From assembly GCF_008641065.1 (NCBI RefSeq), contig NZ_VTRS01000001.1:434001-498000 (forward strand): DNA of 64,000 bases. The letters run 5' to 3'. A model generated the notes under the pieces. The model did no database searches and was not told where the DNA came from. It was given only the letters and a program-made list of their open reading frames with translations. The position numbers and the translations under genes were made by a program. The stretch is from Rhabdaerophilum calidifontis (lineage in GTDB: Bacteria; Pseudomonadota; Alphaproteobacteria; Rhizobiales; Beijerinckiaceae). Of the stretch, positions 18,631-27,533 are shown in pieces; position 1 is the first letter of the stretch; the number at the start of each line of letters is the position of its first letter.

Positions 18631-19299
18631 TCAGGCGGATCGCGCCGACGCGATCCGCCAGACGCTGGTGCGCTTGATCTCGCTGTCCTCCAGTGCACCG
18701 ACGACCGGCACCGAATAGGTCGCGATCGCGTCGAGCCGGTCCTTCGGCAGATAGGCGCGGCCGGGATCGCCGATCAGCACCTCGGCGCCGCGCGTCGCGA
18801 GCGCCGACAGCCAGGCGAAGACGCGCGCGGCCAGTGCCTGCTCGTAGCAGACATCGCCCGCGAGCACGACCTCCCAGCCGCGATCCTCGCCGACAAGATC
18901 CGCCTGCTCCGGCGCGATCGCGACGCCGTTCGCGGCCGCATTGAGCGCGATCGCGGCGGCCGCGTAGCCGTCGATATCCACGGCCTCGACCCGGCGCGCC
19001 CCGGCTTTCGCCGCCGCGATGGCCACGAGCCCGGAGCCGGAGGCGAAATCCAGCACCCGCCGCCCGGCGACAATGCCGGGATGATCGAGAAGATGGCGGG
19101 CCAGCGCCTGCCCGCCGGCCCAGGCGAAGGCCCAGAAGGGCGGCGGCAGCCCCATCTCGGCCAGATCCTCCTCGGTCTTCTGCCAGAGCGCGATTGCCTC
19201 ATGCGCGACATGGAGGCGGATTTCCGGCACATGCGGCACCGGGCGCAGCGCCGTGTTGGCGCGGATGAAGGCCGCTCTTCCGAACTCGGCCGCCGTCAT
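18631..19299 (-). CDS. class I methyltransferase, probable ETF-beta lysine methyltransferase type
   Basis: A 222-aa protein. The pattern FWAFAWAGGQALARHLLDHP, VLDFASGSGLVAIAAAKAGARRVEAVDID and LAGDVCYEQALAARVFAWL belongs to the methyltransferase-16 family. The late motif LIGDPGRAYLPKDRL is found in the bacterial homologues of the electron-transfer-flavoprotein beta lysine methyltransferase. Such enzymes trimethylate lysines near the ETF recognition loop and reduce electron transfer to it. etfB is not in this window. The methyltransferase class is secure; the protein substrate is inferred. It is convergent with doxX. Confidence 0.7.
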   Translation of the reverse strand: MTAAEFGRAAFIRANTALRPVPHVPEIRLHVAHEAIALWQKTEEDLAEMGLPPPFWAFAWAGGQALARHLLDHPGIVAGRRVLDFASGSGLVAIAAAKAGARRVEAVDIDGYAAAAIALNAAANGVAIAPEQADLVGEDRGWEVVLAGDVCYEQALAARVFAWLSALATRGAEVLIGDPGRAYLPKDRLDAIATYSVPVVGALEDSEIKRTSVWRIASARSA

Positions 19300-19485
19300 C
19301 TGCCGAAGCGCCTTGTGCCTTCGCCGCCACCATGAATGAGCCGCAATTGCCGCCGATGAGGCGGGCCGAAGGGGCTCTTGCCGGGCTTCCCCGTGTCGTG
19401 CGACACCGGTATCTCCTTCCGCCTGCGTGATCTGTTCCCGTGCGCATGCGTAAGCCGTTCACGGGGCGCTGGAAAGGCACGTGTC

Positions 19486-20571
19486 ATGATCTGGGCGCGC
19501 ATTTCCGCGCTGGCCGTTCTGGTTCTCGCGAGCCTTTGGGTTGCCTCGGGCTATCTCCGCCCGGCGACGCCGCCAGTGCCGCCGGCGCGCGTCGCGGAAC
19601 AGCAGCGGCCGCTGTTCAAGGTGGCGGTGGCGCCGGTGCGGGTGGTGGCGCATGCGCGCCGGCTGACGCTGACCGGACGCACCCAGAGCGACCAGCGCGT
19701 GATGGTCAGCGCGCGCACCAGCGGCATCATCACGCGGCTCGCGGTGAGCCGCGGCGCGCAGGTGGCGGTGGGCGACCTGATCGCCGAGCTTTCCGACGAG
19801 GCGCGCGAGGCCAATGTCGCGCAGGCCAGGGCCCGGCTCGCGCAGCGGGCCGCGGAGCTGGAGGCGCGCGAGGCGCTGGCGCGGCGCGGCAATTACCCGA
19901 TGCTGAGCCTTGAGGAGGTGCGGGCAGAGAAGCGGGCGGCCGAGGCTGCGCTCGCGAGCGCCGAGGCTGAATTGCTGCGCGCCAACATCACCGCGCCGAT
20001 CGCCGGCATGATCAACGATCTTCCGGTCGAGGTGGGGCAGGGGGTCGTCGTCGGGGCGCAGGTCGCCGAGATCATCGCGCCGGATCCGATCCTCGCGGTG
20101 GTGGAACTGCCGGAGCGGCGGCTTGGCGGGGTTTCGGTAGGCGATCGGGCCGAGATCCGGCTGGTGACCGGGGAGATCCGCGGCGGCGAGGTGCGGTTCA
20201 TCGCCCGCCGGCCGAGCGGGCAGACGCGGACCTATCGCGTCGATGTGCGGTTCGCCAATCCGGACGGGGCGATCGCCGACGGCATCGCCGCCGAGGTGGC
20301 GGTGGTTCTGGCGCCGGTCGAGGCGGCGCAGGTGCCACGCTCGGCGCTGACCTTCTCGAGCGAGGGCCGGCTCGGGCTGCGCGTCGTCGATCCGGCGGGG
20401 ATGGTCGGGTTTGCGCCGGTCGAACTGATCGAGGATGACGATGCCTCGATCTGGGTCCGCGGCCTGAAGGACGGGCAGCGGATCATCGTGCGCGGACAGG
20501 ATTTCATCCGCGAGGGCGAGCGGGTCGAGGCGGTCGAGGAGCCGCTCGAGATCCAGGCGAGCCGGCGATGA
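19486..20571 (+). CDS. RND efflux periplasmic adaptor (HlyD/MFP family)
   Basis: A 361-aa membrane-fusion protein. It is anchored by an N-terminal helix (ISALAVLVLASLWVASGYL). The lipoyl/barrel-sandwich halves are VSARTSGIITRLAVSRGAQVAVGDLIAEL and LLRANITAPIAGMINDLPVEVGQGVVVGAQVAEI, separated by a short alpha-hairpin rich in Ala/Arg/Glu. A beta-barrel and membrane-proximal domain follow (GLRVVDPAG, IWVRGLKDGQRIIVRGQDFIREGERV). It bridges the RND pump to an outer-membrane channel. ATG 19486 has AAAGG upstream. Its stop overlaps the pump gene start (ATGA). No TolC-like gene or regulator is adjacent. Confidence 0.9.
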   Translation: MIWARISALAVLVLASLWVASGYLRPATPPVPPARVAEQQRPLFKVAVAPVRVVAHARRLTLTGRTQSDQRVMVSARTSGIITRLAVSRGAQVAVGDLIAELSDEAREANVAQARARLAQRAAELEAREALARRGNYPMLSLEEVRAEKRAAEAALASAEAELLRANITAPIAGMINDLPVEVGQGVVVGAQVAEIIAPDPILAVVELPERRLGGVSVGDRAEIRLVTGEIRGGEVRFIARRPSGQTRTYRVDVRFANPDGAIADGIAAEVAVVLAPVEAAQVPRSALTFSSEGRLGLRVVDPAGMVGFAPVELIEDDDASIWVRGLKDGQRIIVRGQDFIREGERVEAVEEPLEIQASRR

Positions 20572-23500
20572 CCGCGCTGATCGGATACGCGATCAGCCAT
20601 GTGCGCCTCACGGCGGCGGCGATGGTGTTCCTGCTCCTCGCCGGCGTCACGGCCTATTTCGGCATCCCCAAGGAGGCCGAGCCGGATGTGCAGATCCCGA
20701 TCGTCTATGTCTCGGTCACCCAGCGCGGCATCTCGCCGGAGGATGCGGAACGGCTGATCCTGCGGCCGCTCGAGACGCAGCTTAAATCCGTTTCCAACGT
20801 CAAGGAGATGCGCGCCGCGGCCTATGAGGGCGGCGGTTATGTGCTGCTGGAATTCCAGCCGGGCTTCGATTCCCGCCGCGCGATCGCGGATGTGCGCGCC
20901 AAGGTCGACGACGCCAAGCGCGACCTGCCGCGCGACGCCGATGAACCCAAGGTCACCGAGGTCAATGTCTCGCTGTTCCCCGTGATCATCGTCGCGATGA
21001 AGGGCGACGTGCCGGAGCAGACCATGGTCCGGCTCGCCCGCCAGCTTCGCACCGCGATCGAGCAGGTGCCGGGCGTGCTGGCGGCCGATCTCAAGGGCGC
21101 GCGCGACGAGGTGGTCGAGATCATCGTCGAGCCGACTCTGCTCGCCGCCTATAACGTCTCGCTCGACGATCTCGTGCGCGTCGTCTCGGCCGGCAACACG
21201 CTGATCGCGGCCGGCGCGATCGAGAGCGCGAGCGGGCGCTTCTCGGTCAAGGTGCCGAGCCTGCTCGAAAAGCCGGAGGATATCCTCCAGCTTCCCGTGC
21301 TCGCGACCGGCGGCGCGGTGGTGCGGCTCGGCGATGTCGCCGAGGTGCGGCCGACCTTCAAGGACGCGGTCTCGATCACCCGCGTCGACGGCAAGCCGGC
21401 GGTCACGATCGAGGTTTCGAAGCGCGTCGGCGCCAACCTGATCGACACGGTGGACGGCGTGAAGACCGCGCTGGAGCGCGCCCGGCCGCTTCTGCCGCCG
21501 ACCATCGAGCTGACCACGACCCAGGATCGCTCGACCAATATCCGGCAGATGCTCGGAGATCTGCAGAATTCGGTGATTTCCGGCGTGCTGCTCGTTGCGA
21601 TCGTCATCCTGGCGACGCTCGGCTTCCGCGCGGCCTTCCTGGTCGGGCTCGCGGTGCCGTTCTCGTTCCTGGCCGGCATCCTCGTGCTCTCCGTGGCGGG
21701 ACTGACGGTCAATATCGTCGTGCTGTTCTCGCTGATCCTCGCCGTGGGCGAACTGGTCGATGACGCGATCATCGTCACGGAATTCGCCGAGCGGCGGATG
21801 GCGGAGGGCATCGCCCCGCGCGAGGCCTATGCGCTCGCCGCCAGCCGGATGACGGTGCCGGTCATCGCCGCCACGACGACGCGCGTCGCGGCCTTCTCGC
21901 CGCTGCTGTTCTGGCCGGGCATCGTCGGCGAGTTCATGAAATACCTGCCGATCACGCTGATCGCCACCCTGGCCGCGAGCCTTGTCTATGCCCTGCTGTT
22001 CGTGCCCGCCTTCGGCGCCCTGATCGGCCGCTCCGGCACGCCGGACGAGGGCGACGCCCTTTCCCGGAACGGGCTCTACATGCGCACGGTCCGCCTCGCG
22101 CTGCGATTCCCCGGCCTGACGATCCTGCTCGCGATCGCCATGCTGGTCGCAATCCCGATGATCCACGCCAAGGTCGGCAAGGGGGTGGAGTTCTTCCCCG
22201 ATGTCGAGCCGGATTACGCGCTGGTGCAGGTGCGGGCGCGCGGCAATCTCAGCCTCGCCGAGAAGGACCGGCTCGTGAAGCGGGTGGAGCAGCGCCTGCT
22301 CGACATGCGCGAGGTCGAGACGGTCTATACCCGCGTCGGCGAGATGCAGCGCGGCGGCAACAACGAGGTCTCGCCGGACACGGTGGGGATCATCCAGTTC
22401 GAATTCGTCGATTGGCAGAAGCGCCGCAAGGCCAGCGCGATCATGGAGGATATCCGCGCCCGCACGGCCGATATTCCCGGCGTCGAGATCGCGGTGACGA
22501 AGCCGCGCGCCGGCCCGCCGACCGGCAAGCCGATCCAGATCGAGCTGACCGGGCTCGACCCCGAACGGCTGGAGCCGGCGGCCCGCAAGGTGGCGGCGAT
22601 GCTCGCCGCACGCCGCGATCTGAAGGATCTCGACGACGGGCTGCCGCTGCCGGGGATCGACTGGACCTTGCGGCTGAACCGGGGCGAGGCGGCGAAGGTG
22701 GGCGCGGCGGCCGGAACGGTCGGCACTGCGGTGCAGCTCGTGACGAACGGCGTCAAGCTCACCGAATATCGCCCGGTCACCGCCGACAAATCGGTGGATG
22801 TGCTGCTGCGTTTTCCCGAGAACCGCCGCTCCCTCGATCAGCTCGACGACATGCTCGTCAACACGCCCGTCGGCCCGGTGCCGATCGGCACCCTGGTCAG
22901 CCGCGAGGCGACGCGCTCGGTCGGCACCCTCAACCGGATCAACGCCAACCGCGTCATCACGCTCTCTGCCAATGTCGCCGAGGGCGTGCCCACGGCCCTG
23001 GTGCAGAAGGAGGTGCAGGCCGAGCTCGGCCGGCTCGATCTCGGCGCCGGCGTGTTCTTCCGCCTCAAGGGCGAGGATGAGGAACGCGCGAAGGCGTCCG
23101 CCTTCCTCTCCAAGGCGTTCGGGGCGGCGATCTTCCTGATCTTCGCGGTGCTGCTCGCGCAGTTCAATTCCTTCACCAGCGTCGGGCTGATCCTGTCCTC
23201 GGTGGTCCTGGCGCTGATCGGCGTGTTCATCGGGCTCATCGTCATGGATCAGCCCTTCGGCGTGGTGATGACCGGGCTCGGCGTCATCAGCCTCGCCGGG
23301 GTGATCGTGAACAACAACATCGTGCTGATCGATACCTACGACATCCTGCGCCGCGAGGGGCTTGCGGCGCGGGAGGCGATCCTGCGCACCTGCGCCGAGC
23401 GCGCGCGCCCGGTGGTGATGACGGCAGCCTCCTCGGTGCTCGGCGTCGCGCCCATCGCCTTCGGGGTCAATATCGAGTTCGCCGCACGCGAGGTGACGAT

Positions 23501-23696
23501 CGGCGCGCCCGCGACGCAATGGTGGGTGCAATTGTCGACCGCGATGCTGTTCGGGCTGTCCTTCGCGACGATCCTGACGCTGATCGTCACGCCGGCGGCG
23601 CTCCAGCTCGTCGCCAATCTCTCCGGCTGGCGCGCCGCCCGCCGGGACCGCCGCCGCGCGCGGCGGGCGGGGGCGCGGCCTCAGCCGGCGGAATGA
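20568..23696 (+). CDS. RND family efflux pump, inner-membrane subunit (AcrB/AcrD/AcrF-like)
   Basis: A 1042-aa RND transporter of full length. TM1 (LTAAAMVFLLLAGVTAYFGIPKEAEPDVQIPIVYVSV), two large periplasmic loops, and the proton-relay helix LILAVGELVDDAIIVTEFAER with the paired aspartates are visible. The second half repeats the fold (SFTSVGLILSSVVLALIGVFIGLIV, GVISLAGVIVNNNIVLID). Such pumps expel hydrophobic compounds using the proton gradient. It forms a two-gene unit with the adaptor. The substrate is unknown, although the QDRSTNIRQM periplasmic segment is common in alphaproteobacterial multidrug pumps. Its end is 6 bp from the convergent patatin gene. Confidence 0.94.
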   Translation: MTALIGYAISHVRLTAAAMVFLLLAGVTAYFGIPKEAEPDVQIPIVYVSVTQRGISPEDAERLILRPLETQLKSVSNVKEMRAAAYEGGGYVLLEFQPGFDSRRAIADVRAKVDDAKRDLPRDADEPKVTEVNVSLFPVIIVAMKGDVPEQTMVRLARQLRTAIEQVPGVLAADLKGARDEVVEIIVEPTLLAAYNVSLDDLVRVVSAGNTLIAAGAIESASGRFSVKVPSLLEKPEDILQLPVLATGGAVVRLGDVAEVRPTFKDAVSITRVDGKPAVTIEVSKRVGANLIDTVDGVKTALERARPLLPPTIELTTTQDRSTNIRQMLGDLQNSVISGVLLVAIVILATLGFRAAFLVGLAVPFSFLAGILVLSVAGLTVNIVVLFSLILAVGELVDDAIIVTEFAERRMAEGIAPREAYALAASRMTVPVIAATTTRVAAFSPLLFWPGIVGEFMKYLPITLIATLAASLVYALLFVPAFGALIGRSGTPDEGDALSRNGLYMRTVRLALRFPGLTILLAIAMLVAIPMIHAKVGKGVEFFPDVEPDYALVQVRARGNLSLAEKDRLVKRVEQRLLDMREVETVYTRVGEMQRGGNNEVSPDTVGIIQFEFVDWQKRRKASAIMEDIRARTADIPGVEIAVTKPRAGPPTGKPIQIELTGLDPERLEPAARKVAAMLAARRDLKDLDDGLPLPGIDWTLRLNRGEAAKVGAAAGTVGTAVQLVTNGVKLTEYRPVTADKSVDVLLRFPENRRSLDQLDDMLVNTPVGPVPIGTLVSREATRSVGTLNRINANRVITLSANVAEGVPTALVQKEVQAELGRLDLGAGVFFRLKGEDEERAKASAFLSKAFGAAIFLIFAVLLAQFNSFTSVGLILSSVVLALIGVFIGLIVMDQPFGVVMTGLGVISLAGVIVNNNIVLIDTYDILRREGLAAREAILRTCAERARPVVMTAASSVLGVAPIAFGVNIEFAAREVTIGAPATQWWVQLSTAMLFGLSFATILTLIVTPAALQLVANLSGWRAARRDRRRARRAGARPQPAE

Positions 23697-23702
23697 AGCC
23701 GT

Positions 23703-24773
23703 TCAGCCGCCATTGGCGCGGCCGGCCAGGATACCGGCGAGATCGAGCGTGTCACGCCGGCCGATATCGTCGTAATGCCGACGCAGCCAGTCGCGGCCCG
23801 CCTTGCGGCCGCGCTCGAACAGCGTCTCGATGAAATCGCGCTCGGCATTGATCTTGGAGGAAGCGTCGAGATCGGCGAGCGCCTTGTCGGCGTCGATCCG
23901 GTGCAGCCGGAGGCGACGATAGCGGTCGGCCGGCACCATCCCGCCCTCGATCAGACGCTGGACGAACTCGATCGCCCGCAACTCGCCGAGGAGCGAGGCG
24001 TTGAACGTGATCTCGTTGAGACGGTTCTCGATCGCGCGCGCGGTGGTCGGCAATTCGCGCCGGATCATCCGCGTGAGCTGGACGATCAGGAGATCGGCGC
24101 TCTCGGTCGCGTGGAAGAGCGGGAATAGCGCGGGATTTCCAGTATAGCCGCCATCCCAATAGGGCACGCCGTCGATCTCGATCGCCCGGAAGATCGAGGG
24201 CAGGCAGGCCGAGGCCAGGACATGCTCCGCCGTCAGTTTCTTCTGGTCGAAGACCTCGATGCGGCCGGTATGGACATTGGTCGCGGCGATAAAGAGCCGG
24301 ATATTGGCGCAGCCGCGCACGCGGGTGAAGTCGATCTCCGCGTTCAGCACGTCGCGCAGCGGATTGAGGTCGAGCGGGTTGGTCTCGTAGGGGCTGACGA
24401 CATGGCTCAGCCATTCGAACCAGAGGAAGCCCGGCGTCTGCTCGATGCCCCAGCGCCCGAGGAGCCGGTCGAACAGGCTGCGCTGGATCGGCGAATAGCG
24501 CGCCCCGTCCGAGACGCGCTCCCAGAAGCGGCGAAGCTGGTCGCGCGCGCCCTGGCGCCCGCCTTCGGCATAGCCCTCGACAAGGCAGACCGCGTTCATC
24601 GCCCCGGCTGAAGCGCCGGAAAGCGCGCGGATCGCGAGCCGCTCGTCCTCGAGGATCGCATCGAGCACGCCCCAGGTGAAGGCGCCATGCGCGCCGCCGC
24701 CCTGGAGCGCGATGTTGATCGGCTTGATGCCGTCCACCGGCCCGGTCCGCTTACTGCGCTGTCCAGCCGCCAT
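23703..24773 (-). CDS. patatin-like phospholipase family protein
   Basis: A 356-aa lipid acyl hydrolase. The oxyanion hole is INIALQGGGAHGAFTWGV, the nucleophile motif is LSGASAGAMNAV (GxSxG), and the catalytic aspartate is in YWDGGYTGNPAL. No signal peptide is seen. The start overlaps the end of the 3-hydroxybutyrate dehydrogenase gene by 23 bp, so translation is coupled. This pairing with a PHB-pathway enzyme is common in Hyphomicrobiales and suggests a role in polyhydroxybutyrate granule or lipid turnover. That link is inferred from context only. Confidence 0.88.
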   Translation of the reverse strand: MAAGQRSKRTGPVDGIKPINIALQGGGAHGAFTWGVLDAILEDERLAIRALSGASAGAMNAVCLVEGYAEGGRQGARDQLRRFWERVSDGARYSPIQRSLFDRLLGRWGIEQTPGFLWFEWLSHVVSPYETNPLDLNPLRDVLNAEIDFTRVRGCANIRLFIAATNVHTGRIEVFDQKKLTAEHVLASACLPSIFRAIEIDGVPYWDGGYTGNPALFPLFHATESADLLIVQLTRMIRRELPTTARAIENRLNEITFNASLLGELRAIEFVQRLIEGGMVPADRYRRLRLHRIDADKALADLDASSKINAERDFIETLFERGRKAGRDWLRRHYDDIGRRDTLDLAGILAGRANGG

Positions 24774-25536
24774 CCATCGAGATCGTCGTCCCGGTGATCG
24801 ATGCCGCGGCGGGGGAGGCGAGGTAGAGCGCGAGGCTTGCGACCTGCTCGACGGTCACGAATTCCTTGGTCGGCTGGGCGGCGAGCAGCACGTCGCGCTT
24901 CACCTGCTCCTCGGTCATGTTGCGGGCCTTCATCGTGTCGGGGATCTGGCGCTCGACAAGCGGTGTCCAGACATAGCCGGGCGCGATGGCGTTGACGGTG
25001 ATCTTCGCCTGCGCGAGTTCGAGCGCCACCGTCTTGGTGAGGCCGGCAATGCCGTGCTTGGCCGCGACATAGGCGGATTTGAACGGCGAGGCGACCAGCG
25101 AATGCGCGGAGGACAGGTTGATGATCCGCCCGCCGCCCTGGCGCTTCATGCCCGGCACGGCGGCCTTGATCGCATAGAAGGCGGAGGAGAGGTTGATGCC
25201 GATGATCTGCTGCCATTTCTCGTCCGGAAAATCCTCGACCGGCGAGACGAACTGGATTCCTGCATTGCAGACCAGTACGTCGATCTTGCCGAAGGCATCC
25301 TCCGTGGCCCGGACAAGGCGGCGGATCTCGTCGGGCTTCAGCATGTCGGCGCCATCGAAGGCCGCGCGGACGCCGAAATCCCGTTCGATCGCGGCGCGCG
25401 TCGCCTCAATCTCGGCGGCGTCGCCGAGGCCGTTCAGCATCACATCCGCGCCCTCCCTGGCGAAGGCCCGCGCCATGGCGAGGCCGATCCCGCTCGTCGA
25501 ACCGGTCACGAGCGCGCTTTTTCCCTTCATCGACAT
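24751..25536 (-). CDS. bdhA: D-3-hydroxybutyrate dehydrogenase
   Basis: A 261-aa short-chain dehydrogenase. The NAD-binding motif is TGSTSGIGLAMARAFAREG, followed by NAGIQFVSPVEDFP, the catalytic Ser-Tyr-Lys set (NLSSAHSLVASPFKSAYVAAKHGIAGLTK) and the BdhA-typical block IAPGYVWTPLVERQIPD with the tail SITGTTISMDGGWTAQ. It interconverts D-3-hydroxybutyrate and acetoacetate, the entry of PHB degradation products into central metabolism. It is the first gene of a two-gene unit with the patatin gene and is divergent from zur. The assignment among SDRs is well supported by the PGYVWTPLVE motif. Confidence 0.93.
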   Translation of the reverse strand: MSMKGKSALVTGSTSGIGLAMARAFAREGADVMLNGLGDAAEIEATRAAIERDFGVRAAFDGADMLKPDEIRRLVRATEDAFGKIDVLVCNAGIQFVSPVEDFPDEKWQQIIGINLSSAFYAIKAAVPGMKRQGGGRIINLSSAHSLVASPFKSAYVAAKHGIAGLTKTVALELAQAKITVNAIAPGYVWTPLVERQIPDTMKARNMTEEQVKRDVLLAAQPTKEFVTVEQVASLALYLASPAAASITGTTISMDGGWTAQ

Positions 25537-25596
25537 CCTGGGTTCCTTTCGCGAAGCCCCGTCCGGGGCGCGGAGCCCCTTCTAGCATGGTGCGTC

Positions 25597-25632
25597 GCAA
25601 TATCCATGCGCGCTGCAATATCCGTATGCGCG
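25597..25632. repeat. imperfect direct repeat between bdhA and zur
   Basis: Two copies of GCAATATCC(gt)ATGCGCG start at 25597 and 25615, 18 bp apart, in the 125-bp divergent gap. The second copy has two extra bases. Direct repeats in such a position are typical of operators; which regulator would bind is unknown. Confidence 0.4.
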
Positions 25633-25661
25633 ATCTCGCCTTCGCGACGCGAGCGAATTAT

Positions 25662-26195
25662 ATGTCGCGCATGTCGCTGCGGCTCGAAACCCGTCCCCAT
25701 GCCTCCGCGCACAGGCATGATGCCTGCTGCGCCGGCCATGCCGTGCCGGCGGAGCAGACGCTTGCCGCCGCCGAACAGACGTGCCGGGCCCGGGGTTTGC
25801 GCCTCACCGCGCAGCGCCGCGCGGTGCTCGAAAGGCTTGCGGTTTCGCAGCGCCCGCTCGGCGCCTATGATCTGATCGAGTTGCTGCGCGCGGAGACGGG
25901 GCGGGCGCCGGCGCCGATCGCGATCTATCGCGCGCTCGATTTCCTGCGCGAGAACGGCTTCATCCACCGGCTGGAGACGCTCAACGCGTTCATTGCCTGC
26001 CCGCATGGTCATGGCGCCTCGGCGCGGGTGGTGTTCCTGATCTGCGAGACCTGCCGTCATGTCGAGGAGGCGGTGGCGGAAAAACTGGACAAGACCCTCG
26101 GCGAGATCGCTGCGGCGCAGGGCTTCACGCCCCGCCGGCAAGTGGTGGAACTGGCCGGATCCTGCCGCGCCTGTGCGGCGGAATCGCGGAGCTGA
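25662..26195 (+). CDS. zur: Fur-family regulator, Zur type
   Basis: A 177-aa Fur-family protein. The His/Cys-rich N-terminus (HASAHRHDACC) precedes the winged helix LRLTAQRRAVLERLAVSQRPLGAYDLIELL and AIYRALDFLRENGFIHRLETLNAFIACPHG, whose Arg-Leu-Glu-x-Leu-Asn-Ala-Phe run is characteristic of Zur. The structural zinc site is CETCRH with CRAC at the C-terminus. Zur represses zinc uptake genes when zinc is sufficient. The start at 25662 (MSRMSL) or 25671 is more likely than an upstream ATG at 25587. ispG follows after only 3 bp. No znuABC genes are in the window. Confidence 0.82.
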   Translation: MSRMSLRLETRPHASAHRHDACCAGHAVPAEQTLAAAEQTCRARGLRLTAQRRAVLERLAVSQRPLGAYDLIELLRAETGRAPAPIAIYRALDFLRENGFIHRLETLNAFIACPHGHGASARVVFLICETCRHVEEAVAEKLDKTLGEIAAAQGFTPRRQVVELAGSCRACAAESRS

Positions 26196-26198
26196 GGC

Positions 26199-27470
26199 AT
26201 GGATCTGTCGCCGCCCCCCTGCCTTGAGGCAGCCGCCTTCGGCCCCCGGACGCGCCACGAAACGGCCGGCGTCCGCGTCGGCTTCGTCCAGGTCGGCGGA
26301 CGGATCGCCGGACATCCGGCGCCGATCGTCGTGCAGTCGATGACCAATACCGATACGGCGGATATCGACGGCACCGTCGCGCAGGTGGCGGCGCTCGCGC
26401 GCGCGGGGTCGGAGATCGTGCGCATCACGGTCGATCGCGACGAGGCCGCCGCCGCCGTGCCGCATATCAGGGAACGGCTGCTGCGGCGCGGGGTGAATGC
26501 ACCGCTTGTCGGCGATTTCCACTATATCGGGCACAAGCTCCTCGCCGATCATCCGGCCTGCGCCGAGGCGCTGGACAAATATCGCATCAATCCCGGCAAT
26601 GTCGGCTTCCGCGAGAAGCGCGACCGCCAGTTCGGCGCCATCATCGAATGCGCCATCCGGCACGGCAAGGCGGTGCGGATCGGTGCCAATTGGGGCTCGC
26701 TCGACCAGGAATTGCTCACGCATCTGATGGACGAGAACGCCCGCGCCGCGCGCCCGCTCGATGCCCGCGCCATCACGCGCGAGGCGATGGTGCAATCGGC
26801 GCTGCGCTCGGCGGCACGCGCCGAGGAGATCGGCCTCGGCGCCGAGCGGATCATCCTCTCCGCCAAGGTCTCGGCGGTACAGGACCTGATCACCATCTAC
26901 CGCGAGCTGGCGCGGCGCTCGCGCTATGCCCTGCATCTCGGGCTGACCGAGGCGGGCATGGGCTCGAAGGGCATCGTCGCCTCCTCGGCCGCGCTCGGGA
27001 TCCTGTTGCAGGAGGGGATCGGCGACACGATCCGCTATTCGCTGACCCCCGAACCCGGCGGCGACCGGACGCTCGAAGTCCGGACCGCGCAGGAACTGCT
27101 CCAGACCATGGGGTTCCGCACCTTCGTGCCGCTGGTGGCGGCCTGTCCGGGCTGTGGCCGCACGACCTCGACCGTGTTCCAGGAACTCGCGCGCGATATC
27201 CAGAACTGGATCTCGGAATCGATGCCGGAATGGAAGACGCGCTATCCCGGCGTCGAGACGCTCAACGTCGCGGTGATGGGCTGCATCGTCAACGGACCGG
27301 GCGAATCCAAGCATGCCGATATCGGCATCTCGCTGCCTGGCACCGGCGAGGCCCCGGCGGCGCCGGTCTTCATCGACGGCGAGAAGCGGCTGACGCTGCG
27401 CGGCGCCGGCATCGCGGATGCGTTCAAGACGATCGTCGCGGATTATATCGAGCGGCGCTTCGGGCGCTGA
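26199..27470 (+). CDS. ispG: 4-hydroxy-3-methylbut-2-en-1-yl diphosphate synthase (flavodoxin type)
   Basis: A 423-aa enzyme of the MEP isoprenoid pathway. The TIM-barrel N-terminal part has [19 protein letters not shown] and [10 protein letters not shown], and the 4Fe-4S C-terminal part has [13 protein letters not shown] and [18 protein letters not shown] with the three cluster cysteines. It converts MEcPP to HMBPP in the cytoplasm. The length fits the roughly 420-aa alphaproteobacterial form, longer than E. coli IspG. It sits 3 bp after zur with its ribosome binding site inside the zur 3' end, so the two are cotranscribed. Confidence 0.96.
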   Translation: MDLSPPPCLEAAAFGPRTRHETAGVRVGFVQVGGRIAGHPAPIVVQSMTNTDTADIDGTVAQVAALARAGSEIVRITVDRDEAAAAVPHIRERLLRRGVNAPLVGDFHYIGHKLLADHPACAEALDKYRINPGNVGFREKRDRQFGAIIECAIRHGKAVRIGANWGSLDQELLTHLMDENARAARPLDARAITREAMVQSALRSAARAEEIGLGAERIILSAKVSAVQDLITIYRELARRSRYALHLGLTEAGMGSKGIVASSAALGILLQEGIGDTIRYSLTPEPGGDRTLEVRTAQELLQTMGFRTFVPLVAACPGCGRTTSTVFQELARDIQNWISESMPEWKTRYPGVETLNVAVMGCIVNGPGESKHADIGISLPGTGEAPAAPVFIDGEKRLTLRGAGIADAFKTIVADYIERRFGR

Positions 27471-27491
27471 ACCGGCTCATGACATGCGAAC

Positions 27492-27511
27492 GGCGCGGGA
27501 GGGCCCGCGCC
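27492..27511. terminator. GC-rich hairpin between convergent ispG and outer-membrane gene
   Basis: A perfect 8-bp stem GGCGCGGG / CCCGCGCC with an AGGG loop 22 bp after ispG. There is no T-run, so it is at most a rho-type or 3'-protecting structure. Confidence 0.4.
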
Positions 27512-27533
27512 GCGGCTGGAGACGGGATGCCGC

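Noticed and set aside
20232-23531. A very long open frame on the minus strand opposite the RND pump
   Set aside because: It mirrors the codon structure of the pump gene in GC-rich DNA, has a biased composition, no family signature and no ribosome binding site; the same holds for long antisense frames opposite groEL, malate synthase, glmM, ftsH and others.
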